This document shows, piece by piece, positions 44,085 through 52,973 of a DNA stretch of 64,000 bases. The position numbers and the translations under genes are program-made. Each line of letters begins with the position of its first letter. Within the stretch, counting starts at the first letter, position 1. Under the pieces are notes generated by a model that was not told the DNA's origin, made no database searches, and worked only from the letters and a program-made list of their open reading frames with translations. The DNA comes from Pseudomonas alkylphenolica (GTDB lineage Bacteria; Pseudomonadota; Gammaproteobacteria; Pseudomonadales; Pseudomonadaceae): contig NZ_CP009048.1 of NCBI RefSeq assembly GCF_000746525.1, positions 343,501 through 407,500 of the forward strand, written 5' to 3'.

Positions 44085-44522
44085 TTAAGATAATTTGCGT
44101 GTTAAACAGACTAGTTGCAAATGATCGGGGTCGAGTAAAATAATTACCCTGACTTGGATCTCATGATTGTTTTTATCTTTTTCAAAAACCGACCCTGTCT
44201 GGAGATGGATTAGCGCATCTTTTAGATGCCCAGTTACCGGATGAGCGGTACCGTCGCTTATATCCCCTAGATAAACAGAGAATGGTCCTTCTTTAGTGGC
44301 TTCATTGATGAGTTTGATGTTAGGAGGAGTGGCACTTTCAAAGTTGTAAGGGTTTTTGAAATCCCAGCGACCTCTGCCTTCAAATACCGTGTATCTGTGC
44401 ACAGAAGGAGCCCCAGTGAAGCTACCTGGATAGTCTGTAGCGCTAAGATTCATCACGAATTTTTTCAAGTCGGGGTGGTTAACCTGACTGTCAAAATAAT
44501 AGACATCAAGATCTTCGTACAT
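44085..44522 (-). CDS. Orphan hypothetical protein, 145 aa, low GC
   Basis: I do not recognise this protein. It starts MYEDLDVYYFDSQVNHPDLK at ATG 44522 with a GGAGA site, though the frame continues to 44603. It has no signal peptide or membrane helix and looks like a compact alpha/beta domain. Its DNA is much richer in A/T than all neighbours, with codons such as ATA, TTA and AAA that are rare here, so it is probably acquired. It is flanked by mcpH and a duplicated mcpH 3' end. Confidence 0.7.
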   Translation of the reverse strand: MYEDLDVYYFDSQVNHPDLKKFVMNLSATDYPGSFTGAPSVHRYTVFEGRGRWDFKNPYNFESATPPNIKLINEATKEGPFSVYLGDISDGTAHPVTGHLKDALIHLQTGSVFEKDKNNHEIQVRVIILLDPDHLQLVCLTRKLS

Positions 44523-44780
44523 TGAAATTCTCTCCGGCCAGTGACGTAATTGTGTTGTTGGCGTCTGCATTTTCGATAGTATGCGGATTGGCACGACTCG
44601 CAACTGACAGTTTTATCAGTTGACAGCAGGTGTTTTTTGCTAAGGCCGCCTGCTGCCTCGCCAGTCTCGTTGAGCGAAATTCAAGTTTGGCTAGAGGCTT
44701 CTCTGTGACAAGAGATAACTGATAGTCGTTGTATCTGACTTATTGGCTTTTATTTGTTCGGGTTTAAGAAGGCCGGTTTA
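44523..44780. other. Low-GC upstream part of the inserted cassette
   Basis: A/T-rich sequence upstream of the orphan gene, presumably holding its promoter. Nothing else is recognisable. It ends abruptly where the duplicated chemoreceptor sequence begins at 44781. Confidence 0.5.
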
Positions 44781-44907
44781 CGTTCAGGGGATTTCCGATC
44801 TGGCCGCGGAGACGGTATCCGAAGTACAGGAGTGTCGTGAGGAGTGTCAGGCATTGCGCGGGTTGGCCGATGATCTGGCGCGGCAGATGGGTGGGTTCAA
44901 GCTTTAG
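44781..44907 (+). pseudogene. Duplicated 3' end of mcpH
   Basis: These 127 bp match the last 127 bp of mcpH (43888-44014) at 115 positions by my count, with no gaps. Read in frame they give [20 protein letters not shown] to GGFKL and a stop, against GGFRL in mcpH. Most differences are silent or conservative. There is no start codon or upstream receptor sequence, so it is a remnant. The usual REP follows 4 bp later, suggesting this was the original gene end. Confidence 0.9.
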
Positions 44908-44911
44908 ATTG

Positions 44912-44979
44912 ATTCGCGGGGCAAGCCCGCTCCCACAGAGGTATCACAACACCCAGTGGGAGCGGGCTTGCCCCGCGAT
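44912..44979. repeat. REP pair 10 (type A)
   Basis: Inverted REP copies immediately after the mcpH remnant and 7 bp before the ltaE stop. Confidence 0.92.
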
Positions 44980-44986
44980 GCAGTCG

Positions 44987-46027
44987 TCAGGCGCCCATGG
45001 CCTCACGGATGTCCGCCGCCAGTTCACGCACCCGCGCCTCGTCGGTGTCCCACGAACACATGAACCGCGCACCGCCACTACCAATGAAGGTGTAGAAGCG
45101 CCAGCCCTTGTTGCGCAAGGCTTCCAGTGCCTGTTCCGACATCTGCAGGAACACCCCGTTGGCTTCCACCGGGAACATCAGCTCTACGCCCGGCACGTCA
45201 CTCACCAGTTCGCTGAGCAGTTGTGCGCAGCGGTTGGCATGGGCGCCGTACTTGAGCCAGGCGCCGGTTTCCAGCAAACCGACCCATGGCGCAGACAGAA
45301 AGCGCATCTTCGAGGCCAGCTGGCCTGCCTGTTTGCAACGGTAGTCGAAGTCTTCGGCCAGTTTGCGGTTGAAGAACAGGATCGCCTCGCCTACCGCCAT
45401 GCCGTTTTTGGTACCGCCAAAGCACAGCACATCGACACCGGCCTTCCAGGTCAGCTCGGCCGGCGTGCAGCCGAGGTAGGCGCAGGCGTTGCTGAAGCGG
45501 GCGCCGTCCATGTGCAGGTTCAGGCCCAGCTCCTTGCAGGTGGCGCTGATGGCCTTGAGCTCTTCCGGGCGATACACGCTGCCGACTTCGGTGGCCTGGG
45601 TAATGGTCACCACACGTGGCTTGGGGTAGTGGATGTCCTGGCGCTTGAGGGCAATTTCGCGGATCGATTCAGGGGTCAGCTTGCCGGCCACGGTACGGGC
45701 GGTGAGCAGTTTCGAGCCGTTTGAGAAGAACTCCGGCGCGCCACATTCGTCGGTCTCGACGTGGGCGGTCTCCGAGCAGATCACGCTGTGATAGCTCTGG
45801 CACAGCGACGACAGCGCCAGCGAGTTGGCGGCGGTGCCGTTGAAGGCGAAGAACACTTCGCAGTCGGTTTCGAACAGTTTGCGAAAGTACTCCGAGGCGC
45901 GCGCGGTCCACTGGTCATCACCGTAGGCGCGGTCGTGACCCTGGTTGGCTTTTTCCATCGCGGCCCAGGCTTCCGGGCAGATACCTGAGTAGTTGTCGCT
46001 GGCGAATTGCTGGCTTTGATCTGTCAT
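44987..46027 (-). CDS. ltaE: Low-specificity L-threonine aldolase
   Basis: A 346-residue PLP enzyme cleaving L-threonine (and allo-threonine) to glycine and acetaldehyde. The PLP lysine lies in LCFGGTKNGMAVGEAIL. HMDGARFSNACAYLG carries the Asp that contacts the cofactor, and FAFNGTAANSLALSSL binds its phosphate. The frame opens at 46147 through REP sequence; ATG 46027 is the real start. It feeds the same glycine pool as the divergent glyA and sox genes. Confidence 0.96.
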   Translation of the reverse strand: MTDQSQQFASDNYSGICPEAWAAMEKANQGHDRAYGDDQWTARASEYFRKLFETDCEVFFAFNGTAANSLALSSLCQSYHSVICSETAHVETDECGAPEFFSNGSKLLTARTVAGKLTPESIREIALKRQDIHYPKPRVVTITQATEVGSVYRPEELKAISATCKELGLNLHMDGARFSNACAYLGCTPAELTWKAGVDVLCFGGTKNGMAVGEAILFFNRKLAEDFDYRCKQAGQLASKMRFLSAPWVGLLETGAWLKYGAHANRCAQLLSELVSDVPGVELMFPVEANGVFLQMSEQALEALRNKGWRFYTFIGSGGARFMCSWDTDEARVRELAADIREAMGA

Positions 46028-46304
46028 GACACTGTCCTGTGAACGACGCAGGTGAGCACTGTAAACAAGATTTATGAAGTCGCCTATACAGCTGTATTGG
46101 ACGGTAAAGCATCGCGGGGCAAGCCCGCTCCCACAGGATCTGCACAACCCGGTGGGAGCGGGCTTGCCCCGCGATCAGGTCGCATGTCGTAAACGCACCT
46201 TTGTGTGGCGTCCATAGGCATCTGGGCTGTCTGCGTCGGGCATAGGATCGCTGCAAAAGGGCAATTGCCCGACAAGAACCGATGCCGCTGCCGGGAGAGA
46301 CGCG
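46028..46304. promoter_or_regulatory. ltaE / glyA divergent region with 21-bp-spaced elements
   Basis: Besides REP pair 11, GTCGTAAACG (46186-46195) and GGCGTCCATA (46207-46216) share a G-N-C-G-T core 21 bp apart, upstream of glyA. They resemble the sdaA repeats in spacing and first bases, so they may be GbdR half-sites. No glycine riboswitch is visible. Confidence 0.4.
46111..46175. repeat. REP pair 11 (type A)
   Basis: Inverted REP copies in the divergent region between ltaE and glyA. This is unusual, since REPs mostly lie at 3' ends. Confidence 0.92.
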
Positions 46305-47558
46305 ATGTTCAGCAAGCAAGACCAGATCCAGGGTTACGACGATGCACTGCTGGCGGCGATCAATGCCGAAGAGCAACGCCAGGAAGATCACATCGAACTG
46401 ATCGCCTCGGAAAACTACACCAGCAAGCGCGTCATGCAGGCCCAGGGCAGCGGCCTGACCAACAAATACGCCGAAGGTTATCCAGGCAAGCGCTACTACG
46501 GCGGTTGCGAGCATGTGGATAAAGTCGAGCAACTGGCTATCGATCGCGCCAAGCAGCTGTTCGGCGCCGACTACGCCAACGTCCAGCCGCACTCCGGCTC
46601 CTCGGCCAACAGTGCCGTGTACCTGGCTCTGCTGCAGGCCGGCGATACCATTCTCGGCATGAGCCTGGCCCATGGCGGCCACCTGACCCACGGCGCCAAG
46701 GTGTCGTCTTCGGGCAAGCTGTACAACGCCGTGCAGTACGGCATCGACACCAGCACCGGGCTGATCGACTACAACGAAGTCGAGCGCCTGGCCGTGGAAC
46801 ACAAGCCGAAGATGATCGTTGCCGGGTTCTCGGCCTACTCGAAAACCCTCGATTTTCCACGTTTCCGTCAGATCGCCGACAAGGTCGGCGCCTACCTGTT
46901 CGTCGACATGGCCCACGTTGCCGGTCTGGTGGCTGCGGGCCTGTATCCGAACCCGCTGCCTTACGCCGATGTGGTCACCACCACCACCCACAAGACCCTG
47001 CGCGGCCCACGTGGCGGCCTGATCCTGGCGCGCAGCAACGAAGAGATCGAAAAGAAGCTCAACGCCGCGGTATTCCCCGGTGCCCAGGGCGGCCCGCTGA
47101 TGCATGTGATCGCCGCCAAGGCAGTGTGCTTCAAGGAGGCGCTGGAGCCGGGCTTCAAGACTTATCAACAGCAGGTGATCGACAACGCCCAGGCCATGGC
47201 CAAGGTGTTTATCGAGCGTGGCTTCGATGTGGTCTCCGGTGGTACCGACAACCACCTGTTCCTGGTCAGCCTGATTCGCCAGGGGCTGACCGGTAAAGAT
47301 GCCGACGCTGCCCTGGGCCGCGCCCACATCACCGTCAACAAGAACGCCGTACCCAACGATCCGCAGTCGCCGTTCGTCACCTCCGGCCTGCGCATCGGCA
47401 CCCCGGCGGTTACCAGCCGCGGCTTCAAGGTTGCCCAGTGCGTGGAACTGGCCGGCTGGATCTGCGACATCCTCGACAACCTCGGCGATGCCGATGTCGA
47501 GGCTGATGTTGCGAAGAACGTGTCGGCACTCTGTGCAGATTTCCCGGTTTATCGCTGA
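46305..47558 (+). CDS. glyA: Serine hydroxymethyltransferase (betaine-cluster copy)
   Basis: A 417-residue PLP enzyme interconverting glycine plus 5,10-methylene-THF with serine. The PLP lysine is in [17 protein letters not shown], and [20 protein letters not shown] and [15 protein letters not shown] are intact. It heads glyA-soxBDAG-purU. Pseudomonads usually have a second housekeeping copy elsewhere. It condenses the glycine and methylene-THF made by sarcosine oxidase into serine. Confidence 0.97.
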   Translation: MFSKQDQIQGYDDALLAAINAEEQRQEDHIELIASENYTSKRVMQAQGSGLTNKYAEGYPGKRYYGGCEHVDKVEQLAIDRAKQLFGADYANVQPHSGSSANSAVYLALLQAGDTILGMSLAHGGHLTHGAKVSSSGKLYNAVQYGIDTSTGLIDYNEVERLAVEHKPKMIVAGFSAYSKTLDFPRFRQIADKVGAYLFVDMAHVAGLVAAGLYPNPLPYADVVTTTTHKTLRGPRGGLILARSNEEIEKKLNAAVFPGAQGGPLMHVIAAKAVCFKEALEPGFKTYQQQVIDNAQAMAKVFIERGFDVVSGGTDNHLFLVSLIRQGLTGKDADAALGRAHITVNKNAVPNDPQSPFVTSGLRIGTPAVTSRGFKVAQCVELAGWICDILDNLGDADVEADVAKNVSALCADFPVYR

Positions 47559-47578
47559 GCGGTTCAGGAGTGAAGACT

Positions 47579-48829
47579 ATGCAACGTTACTCGGGCTTCG
47601 GCCTTCTCAAGCACTCGCTCAGCCACCACGAAAACTGGCAGCGCATGTGGCGCACGCCGACCCCGAAAAAGGTCTACGACGTGGTCATCGTCGGCGGTGG
47701 CGGGCACGGCCTGGCTACGGCCTACTATCTGGCCAAGGAACACGGCATCACCAACGTCGCCGTGGTCGAGAAGGGCTGGCTGGGCGGCGGTAACACCGCG
47801 CGCAATACCACCATCGTGCGCTCCAACTACCTGTGGGACGAATCGGCACATCTCTATGAACATGCCATGAAGCTCTGGGAAGGGCTGTCGCAAGACATCA
47901 ACTACAACGTGATGTTCTCCCAGCGCGGCGTCTACAACCTCTGCCACACCCTGCAGGACATTCGCGACTCCGAGCGCCGGGTCAACGCCAACCGCCTCAA
48001 CGGCGTGGACGGCGAGCTGCTCAACACCCAGCAGGTCGCCGAAGAAATCCCCTACCTGGATTGCTCGAAAAACACCCGCTATCCGATCCTCGGCGCCACC
48101 GTGCAACGGCGCGGTGGCGTGGCCCGTCACGATGCCGTGGCCTGGGGCTACGCACGTGCCGCCGATGCCCTGGGCGTGGACCTGATCCAGCAGACCGAAG
48201 TGATCGGCTTTCGTAAGGAAAACGGTGTGGTCATCGGGGTCGAGACCAACAAGGGCTTTATCGGCGCCAAGCGCGTCGGTGTGGTCACCGCCGGTAACTC
48301 CGGGCACATGGCCAGGCTCGCCGGCTTCCGCCTGCCGATCGAATCGCATCCGCTGCAGGCGCTGGTGTCCGAACCGCTCAAGCCGATCATCGACAGCGTG
48401 ATCATGTCCAACGCCGTGCACGGCTACATCAGCCAGTCGGACAAGGGTGACCTGGTCATCGGCGCCGGTATCGACGGCTGGGTTGGCTACGGTCAGCGCG
48501 GTTCGTACCCGGTGATCGAACACACCCTGCAGGCGATCGTCGAAATGTTTCCGATTCTTTCGCGGGTGCGGATGAACCGCCAGTGGGGCGGCATCGTCGA
48601 CACCACGCCGGACGCTTGCCCGATCATCTCCAAAACCCCGGTGAAGAACATGTTCTTCAACTGTGGCTGGGGCACCGGCGGCTTCAAGGCCACCCCGGGC
48701 TCGGGCAACGTTTTTGCCGCCAGTCTGGCCAAGGGCGAAATGCACCCGCTGGCCAAACCTTTTTCCATCGACCGTTTCTACAACGGTGCACTGATCGACG
48801 AACACGGCGCCGCCGCTGTCGCCCACTAA
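47579..48829 (+). CDS. soxB: Sarcosine oxidase beta subunit
   Basis: A 416-residue FAD/FMN-binding subunit of heterotetrameric sarcosine oxidase. The dinucleotide fold [20 protein letters not shown] is at about residues 34-53. The histidine used for covalent FMN attachment in this family would lie near [13 protein letters not shown]. It starts at ATG 47579 with GGAG; a GTG nine bases upstream is also in frame. It lies 20 bp after glyA. Confidence 0.96.
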   Translation: MQRYSGFGLLKHSLSHHENWQRMWRTPTPKKVYDVVIVGGGGHGLATAYYLAKEHGITNVAVVEKGWLGGGNTARNTTIVRSNYLWDESAHLYEHAMKLWEGLSQDINYNVMFSQRGVYNLCHTLQDIRDSERRVNANRLNGVDGELLNTQQVAEEIPYLDCSKNTRYPILGATVQRRGGVARHDAVAWGYARAADALGVDLIQQTEVIGFRKENGVVIGVETNKGFIGAKRVGVVTAGNSGHMARLAGFRLPIESHPLQALVSEPLKPIIDSVIMSNAVHGYISQSDKGDLVIGAGIDGWVGYGQRGSYPVIEHTLQAIVEMFPILSRVRMNRQWGGIVDTTPDACPIISKTPVKNMFFNCGWGTGGFKATPGSGNVFAASLAKGEMHPLAKPFSIDRFYNGALIDEHGAAAVAH

Positions 48830-48843
48830 CAGGAGAAATCCCT

Positions 48844-49173
48844 ATGTTGCATATCTTCTGTCCCCACTGCGGCGAGCTGCGCTCCGAAGAGGAGTTCCAC
48901 GCCGCAGGCCAGGCGCACATTCCGCGGCCGCTGGACCCCAGCGCCTGCTCCGACGAGGAGTGGGGCACCTACATGTTCTTCCGTGACAACCCGCGTGGCC
49001 TGCACCACGAGCTGTGGATTCACGCCGCCGGTTGCCGCCAGTACTTCAACGCCACCCGTGACACGGTGACCTACGAAATCCTGGAAACCTATCCGATCGG
49101 CGCCAAGCCGCAAGTGACCGGCAAAAACACCAGCCCGCAGTTGGCAGTCAGTGGTCAGGGAGAAAAGGTATGA
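48844..49173 (+). CDS. soxD: Sarcosine oxidase delta subunit
   Basis: A 109-residue zinc-binding subunit. MLHIFCPHCGELRSEEEFHA carries two Cys plus His of the zinc site, and LWIHAAGCRQYFNATRDTVT the rest. The stop overlaps the soxA ATG (ATGA). Normal length. Confidence 0.97.
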   Translation: MLHIFCPHCGELRSEEEFHAAGQAHIPRPLDPSACSDEEWGTYMFFRDNPRGLHHELWIHAAGCRQYFNATRDTVTYEILETYPIGAKPQVTGKNTSPQLAVSGQGEKV

Positions 49174-52100
49174 GCCAGGTCTATCGCCTGTCCAACGGCG
49201 GTCGTATCGATCGCAGCAAAGTCTTGAACTTCACTTTCAACGGCCAGACCTACCAGGGTTATGCCGGTGACACCCTGGCCGCAGCGTTGCTGGCCAACGG
49301 TGTGGACATCGTCGGGCGCAGCTTCAAGTACTCGCGCCCCCGCGGGATCATCGCCGCAGGCTCCGAAGAGCCGAACGCGATCCTGCAGATCGGTGCCACC
49401 GAAGCCACCCAGGTGCCCAACGTGCGCGCCACCCAGCAGGCCCTGTATGCCGGCCTGGTGGCCACCAGCACCAACGGCTGGCCGAGCGTCAACACCGACG
49501 TCATGGGGATTCTCGGCAAGGTCGGCGGCAAGCTGATGCCGCCGGGCTTCTACTACAAGACGTTCATGTACCCGCAGTCGTTCTGGATGACCTACGAGAA
49601 TTACATCCGCAAGGCGGCCGGCCTTGGCCGTGCGCCGCTGGAAAACGATCCGGACAGCTACGACTACATGAACCAGCACTGTGACGTGCTGGTGGTCGGC
49701 GCTGGGCCTGCCGGCCTTGCCGCGGCATTGGCCGCCGGGCGTAGCGGTGCCCGGGTGATCCTTGCCGATGAGCAGGAAGAGTTCGGTGGCAGCCTGCTCG
49801 ACAGCCGTGAAAGCCTGGATGGCAAACCGGCTGCCGAATGGGTCGCGGCGGTGATCGCCGAGCTCAAGGGCATGCGTGAAGTGACCCTGTTGCCACGGGC
49901 CACGGTCAACGGTTACCACGACCACAACTTCCTCACCATCCACGAGCGCCTGACCGACCACCTGGGCGATCGCGCGCCGATCGGCACCGTGCGCCAGCGC
50001 ATGCACCGGGTACGTGCCAAGCGCGTGGTGCTGGCCACTGGCGCCCATGAGCGTCCGCTGGTGTACGGCAACAACGATGTGCCGGGCAACATGCTGGCCG
50101 GCGCGGTTTCCACCTACGTGCGTCGTTATGGCGTGGCGCCGGGCCGCAACCTGGTGCTGTCGACCAACAACGACCATGCCTACCGTGTGGCGCTGGACTG
50201 GCATGACGCCGGCCTGAAAGTGGTCGCCATCGCCGACGCCCGGCACAACCCGCGCGGTTCGCTGGTGGAAGAAGCGCGGGCCAAGGGCATGCGCATCCTC
50301 ACCTCCAGCGCAGTGATCGAGTCGCGTGGCAGCAAGCATGTGACCGCTGCCCGTGTCGCCGCGATTGACGTCAAAGCGCACAAAATCACCAGCCCGGGCG
50401 AATGGCTGGACTGCGATCTGGTTGCCACTTCCGGTGGCTACAGCCCGGTCGTGCACCTGGCTTCGCACCTGGGCGGCAAGCCGGTCTGGCGTGAAGACAT
50501 TCTCGGCTTCGTGCCGGGCGACGCACCGCAGAAGCGTGTGTGTGTCGGTGGCATCAACGGTGTGTTCGCCCTGGCCGACACCCTGGCAGACGGTTTCGAA
50601 GGCGGCGTGCGCGCGGCAACCGAAGCCGGTTTCAAGGCCGTGCAGGGCACCCTGCCGAAAGTCCTGGCGCGTCAGGAAGAAGCTACCGTGGCACTGTTCC
50701 AGGTGCCCCACGACAAAAACACCGCACGGGCGCCGAAGCAATTCGTCGACCAGCAGAACGACGTCACCGCCGCCGCCATCGAACTGGCTACACGCGAAGG
50801 TTTCGAATCGGTCGAGCACGTCAAACGCTACACCGCCCTGGGCTTCGGTACCGATCAGGGCAAGCTGGGCAACATCAACGGCCTGGCCATCGCAGCGCGC
50901 TCGATGGGCATCACCATTCCGGAAATGGGCACCACCATGTTCCGCCCCAACTACACGCCGATCACCTTCGGCGCCGTGGCTGGCCGGCACTGTGGGCACC
51001 TGTTCGAACCGGTGCGTTTCACCGCGCTGCATGCCTGGCACCTGAAAAGCGGCGCCGAGTTTGAAGACGTCGGCCAGTGGAAACGGCCGTGGTACTTCCC
51101 GCGCAACGGCGAAGACCTTCATGCCGCCGTGGCCCGTGAGTGCAAGGCTGTGCGTGACAGCGTCGGCCTGCTCGATGCTTCGACTCTGGGCAAGATCGAT
51201 ATCCAGGGCCCGGACGCCCGCGAGTTCCTCAACCGCATTTACACCAACGCCTGGACCAAGCTCGATGTAGGCAAGGCCCGTTATGGCTTGATGTGCAAGG
51301 AAGACGGCATGGTCTTCGACGACGGCGTGACGGCTTGCGTCGGCGAAAACCACTTCATCATGACCACCACGACCGGCGGCGCGGCGCGTGTACTGCAGTG
51401 GCTGGAGATTTATCAACAGACCGAATGGCCAGACCTGAAGGTGTACTTCACCTCGGTGACCGACCATTGGGCGACCCTGACCCTGTCGGGCCCGAACAGC
51501 CGCAAGCTGCTCAGCGAAGTGACTGATATCGACCTGGACAAGGACGCGTTCCCGTTCATGAGCTGGAAGGAAGGCCTGGTCGCGGGTGTGCCAGCGCGGG
51601 TGTTCCGCATCTCGTTCACCGGTGAGCTGTCGTACGAAATCAACATCCAGGCCAACTACGCCATGGGCGTGCTGGAGAAAATCGCCGAGGCCGGCAAGCA
51701 GTACAACCTCACCCCTTACGGCACCGAGACCATGCACGTCCTGCGGGCCGAGAAGGGCTTCATCATCGTCGGTCAGGACACCGACGGCTCGATGACCCCG
51801 GACGACCTCAACATGGGCTGGTGTGTGGGCCGTACCAAGCCGTTCTCGTGGATTGGCTGGCGCGGCATGAACCGCGAAGACTGCGTGCGCGAAAACCGCA
51901 AGCAGCTGGTCGGGCTCAAGCCGGTCGACCCGACCCAGTGGCTGCCGGAAGGCGCACAACTGGTGTTCGACCCGAAACAAGCGATCCCGATGGACATGGT
52001 CGGTCACGTCACCTCCAGCTATGCCAGCAACTCCCTGGGCTATTCCTTTGCCATGGGCGTGGTGAAAGGCGGGCTCAAGCGGATCGGCGAGCGGGTTTAC

Positions 52101-52187
52101 TCGCCGCAGGCCGATGGCAGCGTGATTGAAGCGGAGATCTGTTCTTCGGTGTTCTTCGATCCGAAGGGTGAGCGGCAGAACATCTAA
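49170..52187 (+). CDS. soxA: Sarcosine oxidase alpha subunit
   Basis: A 1005-residue subunit. The N-terminus has a ferredoxin-like segment (FTFNGQTYQGYAGDTLAAAL, GRSFKYSRPRGI), then an NAD/FAD Rossmann domain (CDVLVVGAGPAGLAAALAAG, about 171-190). A C-terminal folate-binding GcvT-like domain follows from about 615 (GEDLHAAVARECKAVRDSVG onward). The enzyme oxidises sarcosine to glycine and hands the methyl as methylene-THF or formaldehyde. A short stretch GMVFDDGVTACVGENHFIMT is typical of the GcvT fold. Confidence 0.97.
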   Translation: MSQVYRLSNGGRIDRSKVLNFTFNGQTYQGYAGDTLAAALLANGVDIVGRSFKYSRPRGIIAAGSEEPNAILQIGATEATQVPNVRATQQALYAGLVATSTNGWPSVNTDVMGILGKVGGKLMPPGFYYKTFMYPQSFWMTYENYIRKAAGLGRAPLENDPDSYDYMNQHCDVLVVGAGPAGLAAALAAGRSGARVILADEQEEFGGSLLDSRESLDGKPAAEWVAAVIAELKGMREVTLLPRATVNGYHDHNFLTIHERLTDHLGDRAPIGTVRQRMHRVRAKRVVLATGAHERPLVYGNNDVPGNMLAGAVSTYVRRYGVAPGRNLVLSTNNDHAYRVALDWHDAGLKVVAIADARHNPRGSLVEEARAKGMRILTSSAVIESRGSKHVTAARVAAIDVKAHKITSPGEWLDCDLVATSGGYSPVVHLASHLGGKPVWREDILGFVPGDAPQKRVCVGGINGVFALADTLADGFEGGVRAATEAGFKAVQGTLPKVLARQEEATVALFQVPHDKNTARAPKQFVDQQNDVTAAAIELATREGFESVEHVKRYTALGFGTDQGKLGNINGLAIAARSMGITIPEMGTTMFRPNYTPITFGAVAGRHCGHLFEPVRFTALHAWHLKSGAEFEDVGQWKRPWYFPRNGEDLHAAVARECKAVRDSVGLLDASTLGKIDIQGPDAREFLNRIYTNAWTKLDVGKARYGLMCKEDGMVFDDGVTACVGENHFIMTTTTGGAARVLQWLEIYQQTEWPDLKVYFTSVTDHWATLTLSGPNSRKLLSEVTDIDLDKDAFPFMSWKEGLVAGVPARVFRISFTGELSYEINIQANYAMGVLEKIAEAGKQYNLTPYGTETMHVLRAEKGFIIVGQDTDGSMTPDDLNMGWCVGRTKPFSWIGWRGMNREDCVRENRKQLVGLKPVDPTQWLPEGAQLVFDPKQAIPMDMVGHVTSSYASNSLGYSFAMGVVKGGLKRIGERVYSPQADGSVIEAEICSSVFFDPKGERQNI

Positions 52188-52208
52188 CACTGTGGGAAGG
52201 GGATTGTG

Positions 52209-52281
52209 TGTGGGAGCGGGCTTGCCCCGCGATGCGATGTTGACTGTACCGACGTCATCGCGGGGCAAGCCCGCTCCCACA
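52209..52281. repeat. REP pair 12 (type B)
   Basis: Inverted REP copies with TGGGAGCG ends outward and spacer GCGATGTTGACTGTACCGAC. It splits the sox operon between soxA and soxG. Confidence 0.92.
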
Positions 52282-52329
52282 GAAGTCCCTCCCGCAGGCA
52301 GGGTCCATAGAATTCAAGGCAGGTGAGTA

Positions 52330-52962
52330 ATGAGCACGATCAACGTCTACCAGCAACGCCCCGGCAACGACGTCAAAGCCGAGTCGCCACTGCATCACGC
52401 CGACCTGCCCAGCCTGGTCGGCAAAGGCCGCAAGAACGCCGGGGTGACCCTGCGGGAACACAAGTTTCTCGGTCATCTGACCCTGCGTGGCGATGGCCGC
52501 GACCCCGCGTTTGCCGGCGGTGTGTTCAAGGCCTTGGGCCTGGAACTGCCAGTGGCGCTGACCGTGGTCGCCAACGGCGAGATGTCGCTGCAATGGCTGG
52601 GCCCGGATGAGTGGCTGCTGATCGTCCCAGGCGGCCAGGAATTCGCGGTCGAGCAGAAGCTGCGCGATGCCCTCGACGGTCAGCATATCCAGGTGGTCAA
52701 CGTCAGCGGCGGGCAAACCCTGCTGGAACTGAGCGGCCCGAATGTGCGCGAAGTGCTGATGAAATCCACCAGCTATGATGTTCATCCAAACAACTTCCCG
52801 GTCGGCAAGGCCGTGGGCACGGTGTTCGCCAAGTCGCAACTGGTGATCCGCCGTACCGGCGAGGAAACCTGGGAACTGCTGATTCGTCGCAGCTTCTCCG
52901 ATTACTGGTGGCTGTGGCTGCAGGACGCGGCAGCCGAATACGGTTTGAGCATCGAGGCCTAG
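52330..52962 (+). CDS. soxG: Sarcosine oxidase gamma subunit
   Basis: A 210-residue subunit with a GcvT-like fold (SLQWLGPDEWLLIVPGGQEF, ELSGPNVREVLMKSTSYDVH, RTGEETWELLIRRSFSDYWW). It completes the heterotetramer. It is 142 bp after soxA, with REP pair 12 in between, and 11 bp before purU. Confidence 0.96.
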   Translation: MSTINVYQQRPGNDVKAESPLHHADLPSLVGKGRKNAGVTLREHKFLGHLTLRGDGRDPAFAGGVFKALGLELPVALTVVANGEMSLQWLGPDEWLLIVPGGQEFAVEQKLRDALDGQHIQVVNVSGGQTLLELSGPNVREVLMKSTSYDVHPNNFPVGKAVGTVFAKSQLVIRRTGEETWELLIRRSFSDYWWLWLQDAAAEYGLSIEA

Positions 52963-52973
52963 GGAGAGTCGTC

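Noticed and set aside
46176-46304. A glycine riboswitch before glyA
   Set aside because: No tandem aptamer-like conserved core is visible in the 130 bp before the gene.
46514-46522. Single TGTGGATAA in glyA
   Set aside because: An isolated box within a coding sequence; background.
49155-52280. A 1041-aa open frame antisense to soxA
   Set aside because: It is a shadow of soxA with His/Arg/Gly-rich composition and starts in REP sequence. soxA itself has all family motifs.
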